Shown piece after piece: positions 17,586 through 26,764 of a DNA stretch of 64,000 bases. Positions within the stretch are counted from its first letter, which is position 1, and each line of letters opens with the position of its first letter. This DNA is from Oceaniferula flava (lineage in GTDB: Bacteria > Verrucomicrobiota > Verrucomicrobiia > Verrucomicrobiales > Akkermansiaceae): the NCBI RefSeq assembly GCF_016811075.1, contig NZ_JAFBGL010000003.1:124001-188000 (forward strand), written 5' to 3'. Both the position numbers and the translations under genes were made by a program. The notes under the pieces were generated by a model. That model searched no databases. It was not told the DNA's origin and worked only from the letters and a program-made list of their open reading frames with translations.

Positions 17586-18392
17586 TCAGCTAGGGAATTT
17601 GAAAAAGGAAGCAGCCGTGGCCTCTGTGTGTGCTGCCAGTTCTTCCAGGGTTTCGCCACGGGCATTAGCGATCGCTTGGGCGGTGTGGCGGGTGAATGCC
17701 GGTTCGTTGCGTTGGCCTCGATGAGGAACGGGTGCGAGGTAGGGGGAATCCGTTTCCACCATGAACGCTCCGGTAGGACAGGCTTTTGCCGCAGCAAGCA
17801 CCTGCGCGGCATTTTTGAAGGTGGCGATGCCGGTGAAGGAGATCAGCCCGCCGAGGTCGAGGATCGGCTGCGCCTGCTCCAGCGAGTAGGGCCAGCAGTG
17901 AAACACGGCGCGGACGCGGTCGGCAAAGCGGCGGTAAATCGTGATGGCATCCAGCAACGAGGCCTCACCGGATTTGTCTCGGGTGTGGATAACGATGTTT
18001 TTTCCCAAGCGGGCGGTGAGTTCGAAGTGCTGGCTTAGCAAATCGCGCTGGCGTTGATGATAGGCTTCATCCGTCCAGCCCTCGGGCGCAGGGTGGAAGT
18101 AGTCCAGCCCGGTCTCACCGATGGCGACGCAGCGTTCGTCCTGCGCCAGGGGCTCTAACGACTCGAGATAGTCATCGGGCGTTTCATGCACGTCGCAGGG
18201 GTGGATGCCGATGCAGGCGAAAACCTCCGGGTGCTGCTGTGCGAGCTGCAAGTTCGTTTCGGCATCATCCAGACTGGTGGCCAGGGTCACCATGCGGGTG
18301 ACGCCCAGCTCTTTCGCGCGCGCGATGACGGCCGGTATTTCCTCGGTGGGAAATTGATGCGATGCGAGGTGGCAGTGAGAGTCGGTTAGCAT
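17586..18392 (-). CDS. TatD-family metal-dependent hydrolase
   Basis: The TatD signature is complete: N-terminal DSHCHL (metal ligands His6 and His8), GIHPCDVH, GETGLDYF, VIHTRD, FHCW and METDSPYLAP-like VETDSPYLAP. Members act as 3'-5' nucleases or D-aminoacyl-tRNA deacylases; the substrate here is not known. The length (268) is normal. Its start is 6 bp from the POT transporter stop, so it is probably the last gene of the mscS-gph-POT-tatD run. Confidence 0.9.
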   Translation of the reverse strand: MLTDSHCHLASHQFPTEEIPAVIARAKELGVTRMVTLATSLDDAETNLQLAQQHPEVFACIGIHPCDVHETPDDYLESLEPLAQDERCVAIGETGLDYFHPAPEGWTDEAYHQRQRDLLSQHFELTARLGKNIVIHTRDKSGEASLLDAITIYRRFADRVRAVFHCWPYSLEQAQPILDLGGLISFTGIATFKNAAQVLAAAKACPTGAFMVETDSPYLAPVPHRGQRNEPAFTRHTAQAIANARGETLEELAAHTEATAASFFKFPS

Positions 18393-18398
18393 GGGGTG

Positions 18399-20180
18399 TT
18401 ACTCTTGCAGGTAGCTTTTGGGTTGGTAGAGAATGGAGAAAGGAATGAACAAGATGGCGGTCACCAGCATCAGCTTGGTGAAGAACCAGAAGTAGTCGGC
18501 GCCTTCCAGACTGGTTTGGCCACCGGCGTAGTAGCTCACCTTGACTGGATCGCTGACTGCGTTGTTCGCCGTGCTTTCTTCGATCATGTTGAGTTTTCTT
18601 TTCTCTTTCTGCAGCCAGGTGCCTTCTTCTTTTTCGGTGGCCTTATCCACCTGAATCATGATTCCGAGGTCCCACTGGGTCTTGGCCGTCTTATCGGGGC
18701 CATCGGATGAGAGTCTGGCTTTGTTGGAGCTGATCTGGGTGTAGCGCAGTGGGTTGCCCCATGGATCGATCACGCTGCTGAAGGCCTCATTGCCTGAAAT
18801 CGTCGTCGGTAACGCTTGGGTGGTCCGGTAGATGCTTTTGATGGTGGCGGCAGATTCCTTGAGTAGGGAGGTCACTGGCGAAGTGATCTTGCCATCGACC
18901 AGTTCGAGGTCGTCGTCGCTGCCGAGTTTGCCGTCGTAACCGGCGTGGGCTGTTTCTTCCACCAGTGCCACTTCGGGGATCTGGATGTAGATGTTGATGG
19001 CTCCGGTGATCAGGTTTCCGACGGTGACGGAGACCAGGAAGATGGCCATGACGAAGGACTTCATGCGTCGGGGCGCCTGGGTGTAGGCGAACTCCAGGCA
19101 GACGATGGAGATCATGATCTCGGCCGAAGTGAAAATCAGGTAGGCGAGCAGCTGCCACCAGACGGTTGGGGTTTCGCCGCGGTCGATAGCTTCCTGGGCG
19201 ATGGAGATGATGGCAAAGGAGATCGCCATGATGAACAGGCCGGCTCCCACTTTGCGCAGTGGCGTGAGAGGGATGACCTTATTGACCGCTGGGTAAATCC
19301 CCCAAGTGAACAGGGGAATGAGCACCAGGATGAGGAAGGGGTTGGCGGCCTGGATCTGTGAGGGCAGCACCTCGATGCCAAAGACATTCAGGTCCATTTT
19401 CTCAGCCTGAAACACCAGCGTGGATGCTGTTTGGTCAAACAGACACCAGAACACGGCGACAAATAAGAACAGGGGGATCAGCTTGCCAATGGCCACCAAT
19501 CCTTCGCGGCTGGTGAGCTCTTTCAGGAAAGAGGATCCGTGCGCCGGAATGTGGATGAACTTATTCCGCCCCATCCAGAACGCGATGGTGGCCAGCACCA
19601 TCAAGATGCCGGGCAAACCGAAGGCGAGGTGAGGGCCATGCCACTTGAGCACCCAGGGGATGGCGAGGTTGGAAATCACGGCGCCAAAGTTGATCGAGAG
19701 GTAGAAGATGTTGAAAATCTTGGTCAGCAGATGCTGGTTTTTCAGACCAAATTGATCGCCCACGTGGGACGAGACGCAGGGTTTGATGCCGCCGGCACCC
19801 AGCGAGATCAGTCCCAAGCCAGCCAACAGCCAGACCTGAACCGAGCCGGCGATCCCCATGAAGGCGAGGCAGAGGTGGCCCAGGCAGTAGACGATGGAGA
19901 GGGTGATGATGGTGCGGTATTTGCCCAAAAAGATATCGGCAATCAGCGCTCCTAACAGAGGTGTGAGGTAGACGGCGGAGTTGAAAAACGACACGTAAGC
20001 CGTGGCGCTGGCCTCGTTCATGGACTCGCCGCCTAGCACGCCGAGGTAGTTGGCGAGGAAGATGGCGAGAGCCGCCTTCATGCCATAAAACGAAAACCGT
20101 TCGGCGGCTTCGTTGGATATGATGTAGGGGATGCCGCCGGGCATCCGCTCTGATTCTTCCGGGTGGGATCTGTAGGACAT
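18399..20180 (-). CDS. POT-family proton-dependent oligopeptide transporter
   Basis: This MFS-type membrane protein (593 residues) carries the POT signature NEAAERFSFYGMKAAL near the N-terminus (ExxERFxYYG) and GxGGIKPCVSSHVGDQF in helix 4. A loop of about 150 residues between late helices (residues about 400-560) is probably periplasmic and is longer than in E. coli DtpA. It should import di- and tripeptides with protons. The start is the ATG at 20180; an in-frame extension to 20279 would enter the phosphatase gene. Confidence 0.88.
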   Translation of the reverse strand: MSYRSHPEESERMPGGIPYIISNEAAERFSFYGMKAALAIFLANYLGVLGGESMNEASATAYVSFFNSAVYLTPLLGALIADIFLGKYRTIITLSIVYCLGHLCLAFMGIAGSVQVWLLAGLGLISLGAGGIKPCVSSHVGDQFGLKNQHLLTKIFNIFYLSINFGAVISNLAIPWVLKWHGPHLAFGLPGILMVLATIAFWMGRNKFIHIPAHGSSFLKELTSREGLVAIGKLIPLFLFVAVFWCLFDQTASTLVFQAEKMDLNVFGIEVLPSQIQAANPFLILVLIPLFTWGIYPAVNKVIPLTPLRKVGAGLFIMAISFAIISIAQEAIDRGETPTVWWQLLAYLIFTSAEIMISIVCLEFAYTQAPRRMKSFVMAIFLVSVTVGNLITGAINIYIQIPEVALVEETAHAGYDGKLGSDDDLELVDGKITSPVTSLLKESAATIKSIYRTTQALPTTISGNEAFSSVIDPWGNPLRYTQISSNKARLSSDGPDKTAKTQWDLGIMIQVDKATEKEEGTWLQKEKRKLNMIEESTANNAVSDPVKVSYYAGGQTSLEGADYFWFFTKLMLVTAILFIPFSILYQPKSYLQE

Positions 20181-20193
20181 GGGTGTGTGTGTG

Positions 20194-20862
20194 TTAGGTG
20201 GCTGGGTCGATGAGGGGAAGGAGCTCGGCAATGTGATCGATGCTGAACGGTGGCTTCTCCGCGGCGAGAGCCGGTGCATCGTGATAGCCCCAGGTGGCGG
20301 CGATCGGGATCATGCCGGCATGGCGCGCGGTTTGCAGATCGATGGTGGAGTCGCCCAAGAATGCAATCTCCGCGGGAGGGATCTTGAGGAGCTCGGCGAT
20401 GTCGAGCGCTCCGGCCGGGTCAGGTTTCGCGGCGAAGCCGTCGCGGTGACCGATCACGGCGGAAAAGGTGATACCGGGAAACAGGATATCGGTGATCTGC
20501 TGGCAGAAGACGTGCACCTTGTTGGAAAAAATCGCGATCGCCGTGCCTTGATCTTTCAACGCTTCCAGCACCTCAACGACTCCCGGATAGGGCGCGGTGC
20601 CGTCTTTCCACGACTGCGCGTAGTCCTGCTTCATGCCGTCCACCATGGCGTCCAGTTCCTGCTCGGACACCTCGCGGTTCACGGCCCGCTCGACCAGCAC
20701 ACTCATGCCGTCACCGATGAATGTGCGAACCACCGACTCGGGATGCTGGGGCATGCCGAATTTCTCCAGCACACGGTTCAACGAAGCTGCAATGCCGGGG
20801 AGCGAATGAATTAGAGTTCCATCGAGGTCGAAAATAACGGCGCGTATCACGCGGCGGAGCAT
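20194..20862 (-). CDS. gph: HAD-family phosphatase, phosphoglycolate phosphatase-like
   Basis: HAD motifs are in order: FDLDGTL (Asp12/Asp14), FSNK, KPDPAGALD with the catalytic Lys, and GDSTIDLQTARHAGM. The C1-cap architecture and 222-residue size match Gph, which removes 2-phosphoglycolate. Substrate choice within this class is hard to read, so other small phosphate esters are possible. I use the ATG at 20862 rather than a TTG at 20886. Confidence 0.82.
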   Translation of the reverse strand: MLRRVIRAVIFDLDGTLIHSLPGIAASLNRVLEKFGMPQHPESVVRTFIGDGMSVLVERAVNREVSEQELDAMVDGMKQDYAQSWKDGTAPYPGVVEVLEALKDQGTAIAIFSNKVHVFCQQITDILFPGITFSAVIGHRDGFAAKPDPAGALDIAELLKIPPAEIAFLGDSTIDLQTARHAGMIPIAATWGYHDAPALAAEKPPFSIDHIAELLPLIDPAT

Positions 20863-20917
20863 CAGGTGGATGCTCCGCAAGATCAAGACTTACCCATGCA
20901 AAAGTGGCAACTGAGAA

Positions 20918-21742
20918 CTATGAATTCACCTTGTGGAGGTGCACGTCGCTTTGTGGGTAGGGGAAGGAAATACCTTCTTTGTCGAATTCCTTCTTCACCT
21001 TCTCGGTGAGGTCAAAGGTGATTCCCCAGAAGTCGCCTGTGGCGCCCCAGACACGCAGCACGATATCGACGGAGCTGGCCCCCAAGTTTTTCACTGCAAG
21101 GAAGGGCTCCGGTTCTTTGTGAATGCGCTCGTCGGCTTGCACAATGCGGAGGATGACTTCCTTGGCGTGATCGATATCGTCATCGTAGCCGATGCCAAAG
21201 ATGAGCTCTACGCGGCGGGTGCTTTCGGCGGAGTAATTGATCACCGTGTTGGTGGCGACTGGGCCATTCGGCAGAATCACGCGTTTGTTGTCGGCGGTGT
21301 TGACGATGGTGTTGAAAATTTGGATGGAGGTCACTTTGCCGATTTCACCTTGGCTTTCAATGACATCACCCACCTTGAATGGCTTGAGGATGAGCAGCAG
21401 CACGCCACCGGCGAAGTTCTGCAGCGTTCCGGAAAGTGCCATACCCACGGCCAAGCCAGCGGCACCGAGGATGGCGACGAAGGAGGTTGTGGGGAAGCCG
21501 GCGATGCCAATACTGGTCACGACTAACAGCACCTTGAGCCCCATGCCCACTAGGCTGAGGATAAACGACTCCAGCGCCTCGTCATAATCGACTTTGTCAA
21601 ACCACTTGCGCAGGCCTCCGGTGATCATGTTACAGACTTTCCAGCCGATCCATAAGGTGACCAGTGCGAGTAAAAACTTCAGCCCGTGAGTGGTGGCGAG
21701 CTCGGTGATTTGTTGGAGAATTTCTGAGAAGTCGATGTCCAT
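20918..21742 (-). CDS. mscS: Small-conductance mechanosensitive channel (MscS family)
   Basis: The protein has three membrane helices and the MscS pore helix pattern GAAGLAVGMALSGTLQNFAGGVLLLILKPF in pieces, with the Gly/Ala packing of TM3. The beta domain (VGDVIESQGEIGKV ... RVILPNGPVATNTVINYS) and cytosolic vestibule follow. It opens under osmotic downshock to release solutes. The length (274) equals E. coli MscS. It is divergent from the aminotransferase gene. Confidence 0.93.
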   Translation of the reverse strand: MDIDFSEILQQITELATTHGLKFLLALVTLWIGWKVCNMITGGLRKWFDKVDYDEALESFILSLVGMGLKVLLVVTSIGIAGFPTTSFVAILGAAGLAVGMALSGTLQNFAGGVLLLILKPFKVGDVIESQGEIGKVTSIQIFNTIVNTADNKRVILPNGPVATNTVINYSAESTRRVELIFGIGYDDDIDHAKEVILRIVQADERIHKEPEPFLAVKNLGASSVDIVLRVWGATGDFWGITFDLTEKVKKEFDKEGISFPYPQSDVHLHKVNS

Positions 21743-21849
21743 GGCTCCTTGTTATGCGCTGTCTGCCGATCGTGCAACTGGAAACCTGTTACCGCGTGTT
21801 CATCGACACCCGTTCTCGACAGTATCAGCCAGCAGGTTAGAATGAGATC

Positions 21850-23169
21850 ATGCTTCCCAAGCTCACCACACATATCCCCGGGCCACGGTCTCTGGCGCTG
21901 AGTCAGGACCTGAAAAAATATGAATGCCGGAATGTGACCTACACCGCCGATGATTGGCCGGTGTTCTGGCAGCGGGCCGAGGGGGTGAATGTTTGGGATG
22001 CGGACGGGAATCGCTTTCTCGATGTCACGGCCGCCTTTGGGGTTGCTGGGCTGGGCCACGGATGGTCGGCCGAGTTCATGCGGGAGCAGTCCGGCCAGAT
22101 GATTCACGGCATGGGTGACGTGCACCCCACGGCCTTGAAGGTGGATGTCTGCCGCAAGCTTTCTGCCATGACCTTCGAACGCTGGGGGCACGGGATCGGG
22201 AAAACCATCCTTAGCAACTCCGGGTCCGAGGCGGTGGAGTCGGCCTTGAAAACCGCCCTGATGGCCACGGGGAAAAGTGGTGTGGTTAGTTTTAAGAACA
22301 GTTACCACGGACTGGGTTACGGTGCTTTGTTAGGAAGTGGTTTTGATAAATTTCGCAAGCCCTTTGAGAGTCAACTGGCGCCGCTCAGAAAGGTGCTGGA
22401 TTTTCCCGCCGATGCGGAAGACGGTTTGATTCGCCTCGCCATGCAGCTCAAGGAACTGAACCCCGAGGAAATTGGCGCACTGATCGTTGAGCCGATCCAA
22501 GGACGGGCCGGCAAGCTGGTGCCTCCACTGGGTTTGTTAGGGATGCTGCGATCGTGGTGTGATGTTTCCAATGTCGTGCTGATCTTCGATGAGATCTTCA
22601 CCGGCTTCAACCGCAGTGGAAAACTTTTTGCCTGTGAGTGGGAGAGCATTGTTCCGGATATCATCTGCGTCGGGAAATCGATGAGCGGTGGCTATCCGAT
22701 CTCTGCCTGTGTCGGAAAAAGTGATGTCATGGACGCGTGGCCGGAGTCCACCGGCGAGGCTCTGCACACCAGCACCTTTCTTGGTAACCCGGTGGGTTGT
22801 GCCATGGCCTCGGCATCGTTAGACGCCCATGCCGAGGATCACGTTGCTGAGAAGGTCCAGGCGACCGGTGACAAGTTGATCGCTGAGCTGAACAAAATCG
22901 ATCACCCGCTGATCCATGAGATCCGGGGGCGCGGACTGATGATCGGGGTCGAGCTTCGGCACGACGATGGCACGCCCGCCGGAGATGTGGCTGGTGCTGT
23001 GCTGTCGGATATGTTACGTCGTGGAGTCATTATGCTGGCCGATGGTGAGGCTGGAAATGTGTTGGCCTTCACGCCTCCCTTCGACCTCAGCGATGAGGAG
23101 ATCGAATTTCTTGCTCACCAGCTTTGGAATGCCATCAGCTCCGCAATCTATCAACTAGCAGGGAAATAA
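21850..23169 (+). CDS. Class III PLP-dependent aminotransferase
   Basis: Residues show the class III fold: WDADGNRFLDVTAAFG, SNSGSEAVESALKTA, IVEPIQGRAG, LIFDEIFTGFNRSGK and the PLP lysine Lys276 in CVGKSMSGGYPIS. Relatives include 4-aminobutyrate, ornithine and diamine aminotransferases and glutamate-1-semialdehyde mutase. The exact substrate is not evident; the omega-aminotransferase type is most likely. It is followed after 4 bp by a class IV aminotransferase, so the two are co-transcribed. Confidence 0.85.
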   Translation: MLPKLTTHIPGPRSLALSQDLKKYECRNVTYTADDWPVFWQRAEGVNVWDADGNRFLDVTAAFGVAGLGHGWSAEFMREQSGQMIHGMGDVHPTALKVDVCRKLSAMTFERWGHGIGKTILSNSGSEAVESALKTALMATGKSGVVSFKNSYHGLGYGALLGSGFDKFRKPFESQLAPLRKVLDFPADAEDGLIRLAMQLKELNPEEIGALIVEPIQGRAGKLVPPLGLLGMLRSWCDVSNVVLIFDEIFTGFNRSGKLFACEWESIVPDIICVGKSMSGGYPISACVGKSDVMDAWPESTGEALHTSTFLGNPVGCAMASASLDAHAEDHVAEKVQATGDKLIAELNKIDHPLIHEIRGRGLMIGVELRHDDGTPAGDVAGAVLSDMLRRGVIMLADGEAGNVLAFTPPFDLSDEEIEFLAHQLWNAISSAIYQLAGK

Positions 23170-23173
23170 GATT

Positions 23174-24022
23174 ATGAACGAAGAACGAATTGTATGGTTT
23201 AACGGCATGCTGATGCCGGATGATGAAGTCGCCCTATCACCCTTTGACCTCGGCGTGGCCAATGGCTTGGGAGTCTTTGAAACCTTGATGGCCTATGAGG
23301 GGAGCACGCCGACCTTTGACCGTCATTACGAGCGACTGAAAACCTCGGCGGCAGTGATGGATTTGGCGGTGCCTGTGGCGGCGGAGCTGGCCGATGCCAT
23401 TCAGGGGGTGATCAAGGCGAACGAACTCGAGGGTGAAAGAGCTCGGGTGCGCATTACGCTCGGCACTGGCAGTCGTCCGATGCAGTCCAGCGATGATTCT
23501 TGTGACATTCAGGACTACATTTTCATTACCGCCGTGCCCCAACCTGAGCGGACGGATATCGCCGAACTGATCTTGGTGCCAATGCGGTGCAACGAGCGCA
23601 GTGCGACGTCAGGGTTGAAATCCACTTCCTACGCAAATTATCTGTTAGCATATCGTCATGCTCGGAAAGAAGGTGCCGATGAGGCTGTGATGATGAATAC
23701 CATGGGGCAGCTCTGTGAGTGTTCGATGGCGAATCTGTTTGTGGTCAAAGACGGCTGCGTTTTCACTCCTCCCTTGAGTAGCGGCTGCCTGCCGGGGGTG
23801 ACCCGTGGCTTGGTGATGGAACTGTGCCAGCGCGAGGGGATTCCGGTGGAGGAAGTCGAGCTCACCGAGGATGTTTTGTTCATTTCCGAGGAAATCTTTA
23901 TCACCAGCTCGGGCAGGGAAGTGCAGGCAGCTAAAATGGTCGATACTAGTCTAACAGGTCCTGGCCCGATCACTCAACGGCTCGCCGACGCCTATCGCGA
24001 CATCATCACGCAGTCCGCATGA
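23174..24022 (+). CDS. Class IV PLP-dependent aminotransferase/lyase (IlvE/PabC/Dat fold)
   Basis: The 282-residue protein begins with WFNGMLMPDDEVALSPFD and GVFETLMAYEG, has the active-site lysine in GLKSTSYANYLLA, and ends with the ECSMANLFVV and LPGVTRGLV motifs of fold-type IV enzymes. Size and motifs fit aminodeoxychorismate lyase or D-amino acid/branched-chain aminotransferase; I cannot separate these. Its last codons overlap rnhC by 4 bp (ATGA). Confidence 0.82.
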   Translation: MNEERIVWFNGMLMPDDEVALSPFDLGVANGLGVFETLMAYEGSTPTFDRHYERLKTSAAVMDLAVPVAAELADAIQGVIKANELEGERARVRITLGTGSRPMQSSDDSCDIQDYIFITAVPQPERTDIAELILVPMRCNERSATSGLKSTSYANYLLAYRHARKEGADEAVMMNTMGQLCECSMANLFVVKDGCVFTPPLSSGCLPGVTRGLVMELCQREGIPVEEVELTEDVLFISEEIFITSSGREVQAAKMVDTSLTGPGPITQRLADAYRDIITQSA

Positions 24023-24924
24023 GTTTGCACAGTTATACCAGTCCGATCCAAGTCGGCGATGTGGAAAAGATCCGTCGGCTGCTGGACGACGCCGGTTTCG
24101 AGTTCAGCAGCAAGCCCTACGCGCATTTTTCAGCGAAGAAGGGCAAGCTCAATGTGACGGTCTATGAAAAAGGCCCGAAGGTTTTGGTGCAGGGAAAGGA
24201 GACGGAGGATTTCGTGAAATTCACGCTCGAGCCTGAGGTGTTAGGTGAGGCGAAGCTGGGATACGAGGAGGTGAACCAACCGGAAATGTTTGAGCCGCAC
24301 TTTGGCATTGATGAGAGTGGCAAGGGCGACTTTTTCGGTCCCTTGGTCATTGCCGGAGCCTACACTGATGCCGCATCCACCCGCGCCTTGATGGATGCCG
24401 GCGTGATGGATAGTAAACGCATCACCAGTGCGGCCAAGATTGCCAAGCTGGCGACCATGATCCGTCAGACACGCGGGGTGAAGTATGATGTGGTGAGTAT
24501 CGGACCGGAAAGTTACAACCGGCTCTACGGGTCGTTCAAAAACCTCAACCGCCTCTTGGCCTGGGGGCACTCGAAGGTGATTGCCAATCTCGCCGAAATG
24601 GTTCCCGACTGTCCACGCGCCTTGAGCGATCAGTTTGCTCGCAAGGAGGTGTTAGAAAGAGAATTGGCAAAACACGGAGTCAACCTCGAGCTGCAACAAC
24701 GGACCAAAGGGGAGAGTGACGTGGCCGTGGCCGCAGCTTCGATTTTAGCGCGCGAGCGTTTTGTGCAGTGGATGGACCAGTCGAGTGAGAAATCCGGAGT
24801 GAAGATTCCCTTGGGTGCCGGACCGCATGTCTTGGAGGCCGCCCGCGCGTTGATTGCCGCCCACGGTGAGGAGATCCTACCGAAGGTGGCCAAGATGCAC
24901 TTCAAGACGGCACAAGAAGTCTGA
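24019..24924 (+). CDS. rnhC: Ribonuclease HIII
   Basis: RNase HIII cleaves the RNA strand of RNA/DNA hybrids. The N-terminal 90 residues form the TBP-like substrate-binding domain special to HIII. The catalytic domain starts at HFGIDESGKGDFFGP (Asp98, Glu99), the HIII signature that separates it from HII, and continues with DSKRI and KGESDVAVAAASILAR. It is translationally coupled to the aminotransferase upstream. Confidence 0.93.
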   Translation: MSLHSYTSPIQVGDVEKIRRLLDDAGFEFSSKPYAHFSAKKGKLNVTVYEKGPKVLVQGKETEDFVKFTLEPEVLGEAKLGYEEVNQPEMFEPHFGIDESGKGDFFGPLVIAGAYTDAASTRALMDAGVMDSKRITSAAKIAKLATMIRQTRGVKYDVVSIGPESYNRLYGSFKNLNRLLAWGHSKVIANLAEMVPDCPRALSDQFARKEVLERELAKHGVNLELQQRTKGESDVAVAAASILARERFVQWMDQSSEKSGVKIPLGAGPHVLEAARALIAAHGEEILPKVAKMHFKTAQEV

Positions 24925-24975
24925 GGAATAGGGGCATTGAGCTGCACTCCTCTGATCTCGAGCGTCGTCGCTGAG

Positions 24976-25000
24976 GCCTTGGACATCGCCAGTCCAAGGC
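24976..25000. terminator. Hairpin between convergent rnhC and the cyclase gene
   Basis: GCCTTGGAC (24976-24984) pairs perfectly with GTCCAAGGC (24992-25000) around a 7-nt loop. It lies 51 bp after rnhC and 11 bp after the end of the opposing gene. No T-run follows on either strand, so its role as terminator is by position. Confidence 0.4.
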
Positions 25001-25010
25001 TCAAAACTAG

Positions 25011-26168
25011 CTACGATTTCAGCGCGCCGCTGTAAACTTCCAGCCATTCGATACATTCGGCTAACAGCTCGGTATCCATGGTGTGCACATCCTCGCCTTT
25101 GCCGAGATCCTTCAGCAGCAGCACGGTCAGTTCACCACCGAGGTGCTCGCGGAATTCCTCCAGTCCCAAGAACACCGAGCGTTGTCCGTCGGCATTGGTT
25201 TGGGTTAGTGCCGGGTGCCAGATATCCAGCTTGAGCGTGATGAGAACTTTCAGCACCCGCATGGCTGATTCTTCGTCGAGACGTCCTGTTTTCCAGGAGT
25301 AGACGGTATCGAGCGCCACACCCACACCTACGGCATCGGCATGACTGAGGGCGAAATCGGTGAGCTGCTCCATCTTGTGGGCCGCCCAGTGACCGTAGTC
25401 GAGTGGGCGACTGTTCCCCGTTTCAAAGGGATCACCACCGTAGGCGATGTGCGAGGCGTGCAAGAGGGCGGAGCGTTCTACCACCTCCTCAAGAGCGTGT
25501 GGTTTGAGCTCGGAAAGCTGTTCGGCATTGTCTTCGATCCAGTGGAAAAATGAGGCGTCTTTGACCAGAGCCACTTTCACCGCTTCCACCAGTCCGGCCC
25601 GGCGTTCGGTTTCCGGTTGACCGTGGAGGAAGGTGAAATCGTTGACCACGGCGTAGGGGACCGCGAAGCTGCCGAGGAAATTCTTTTTGCCATAGGCATT
25701 GATGCCATTTTTCACCCCGACACCGCTATCGTCCTGAGATAGGCAGGTGGTGGGGAAGCGCACCAGGCGGATGCCGCGGTGGGCGGTGGCTGCGGCGAGA
25801 CCGATGACATCGAGGTAGGCGCCGCCGCCGATGCAGAGAATGTAGGAATGGCGATCGATACCCGCCTTTTCAATGGCGTCCCATGCGGCTTGCAGGGTGT
25901 TGGCATCGCGCTTGCAGAATTCGCCACCAGTCTGGACGATGGTGCCGCGCGAGACAAAGCCGGGCATGCGGTCGAGGTAGTCGTTGACCTGTTGTTGCAA
26001 TTCAGGAAATGCCTCGGCCACACCGTTGTCGATAAATGCCAGAACTTTCGCATGGCCGTTGGTTTCCAAAAGATCGATCAGCACCCGGCTGTCCGCGGCG
26101 AAGGTATCGCTGGTGAAGCGGATGCGATGTTTGTTGCTGATTCTGATGTCAAAGTCTTTGCCGTGCAT
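25011..26168 (-). CDS. 3-Dehydroquinate synthase-like sugar phosphate cyclase (EboD-like)
   Basis: The DHQ-synthase fold is clear: NAD-binding CIGGGAYLDVIGLAA, RFPTTCLSQDDSGVGVKNG, then NFLGSFAVPYAVVND and EAVKVALVKDA. The GINAYGKKNFLGSF segment resembles the sugar phosphate cyclases of the ebo pathway more than housekeeping AroB. At 385 residues it is slightly longer than AroB. No shikimate genes and no other clear ebo genes are adjacent. It may still be the organism's AroB; I favour a secondary-metabolism cyclase. Confidence 0.7.
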   Translation of the reverse strand: MHGKDFDIRISNKHRIRFTSDTFAADSRVLIDLLETNGHAKVLAFIDNGVAEAFPELQQQVNDYLDRMPGFVSRGTIVQTGGEFCKRDANTLQAAWDAIEKAGIDRHSYILCIGGGAYLDVIGLAAATAHRGIRLVRFPTTCLSQDDSGVGVKNGINAYGKKNFLGSFAVPYAVVNDFTFLHGQPETERRAGLVEAVKVALVKDASFFHWIEDNAEQLSELKPHALEEVVERSALLHASHIAYGGDPFETGNSRPLDYGHWAAHKMEQLTDFALSHADAVGVGVALDTVYSWKTGRLDEESAMRVLKVLITLKLDIWHPALTQTNADGQRSVFLGLEEFREHLGGELTVLLLKDLGKGEDVHTMDTELLAECIEWLEVYSGALKS

Positions 26169-26258
26169 GATCGTGATACGCGGATGCGTTCGGCAATATT
26201 AGCCAGAAAATTAGAAAAAGCTAGACCGATTGATTTCTGATAGCGTCATCAAAGGGGC

Positions 26259-26292
26259 AAAAAAAAGAGACGCCACCGAAGTGCCGTCTCTT
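26259..26292 (-). terminator. Intrinsic terminator of the glycine-zipper lipoprotein gene
   Basis: AAGAGACG (26265-26272) pairs with CGTCTCTT (26285-26292), with an inner CAC/GTG closing a CGAA loop. Eight plus-strand A's (26259-26266) give the T-run for the minus-strand transcript. Confidence 0.85.
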
Positions 26293-26314
26293 GAGTGATT
26301 CTCTAGGTCTGGGT

Positions 26315-26557
26315 TTAGTAACCAGCGGCGTTCTCTTTCGAACGACCGACCGCGTAGCCGGTGCCGCCGCCCACAGCTGCGCCGATCAGGGCACCTTCAG
26401 CGGCATGGCCGGATTGGTTGCCAATGATGGCTCCACCCAGAGCACCGATGCCGGCGCCGACAGCTGCGTCTTGATGCGCTGGACGCGTATTTGGGCCGCA
26501 GCTGGAGAGTGAAATGGCGGAAGCCGCAACAGCGGTCAGAGTCAGTAGTTTTTTCAT
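26315..26557 (-). CDS. Small glycine-zipper lipoprotein
   Basis: The 80-residue product has a signal peptide ending in the lipobox LSSC and then repeated small-residue GxxxG motifs (GAGIGALGGAIIGNQSG ... GAAVGGGTGYAVG). This matches the glycine-zipper (YMGG/OmpA-leader-like) lipoproteins of the outer membrane, such as SlyB- or OsmB-type proteins. A role in envelope stability is inferred. It is followed by a strong terminator and appears monocistronic. Confidence 0.75.
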   Translation of the reverse strand: MKKLLTLTAVAASAISLSSCGPNTRPAHQDAAVGAGIGALGGAIIGNQSGHAAEGALIGAAVGGGTGYAVGRSKENAAGY

Positions 26558-26764
26558 AATGGTAGGTCTGTTTCTATTGGATTGGGGTGAAGGAGTTAGT
26601 TAGATGATGAACTCATTCTTTCATAACCCTACTAATGAGACGAAAAGGCTCAAGAAGTATTCAGGAATAATTGATTAATCGATGGAACGCTTTGGTCACA
26701 GAAACTTTGGAAAAGTGATGGCAACGATTGCTTCCCGGACGCCAACGCCTTAGGTTGCGGGTTT

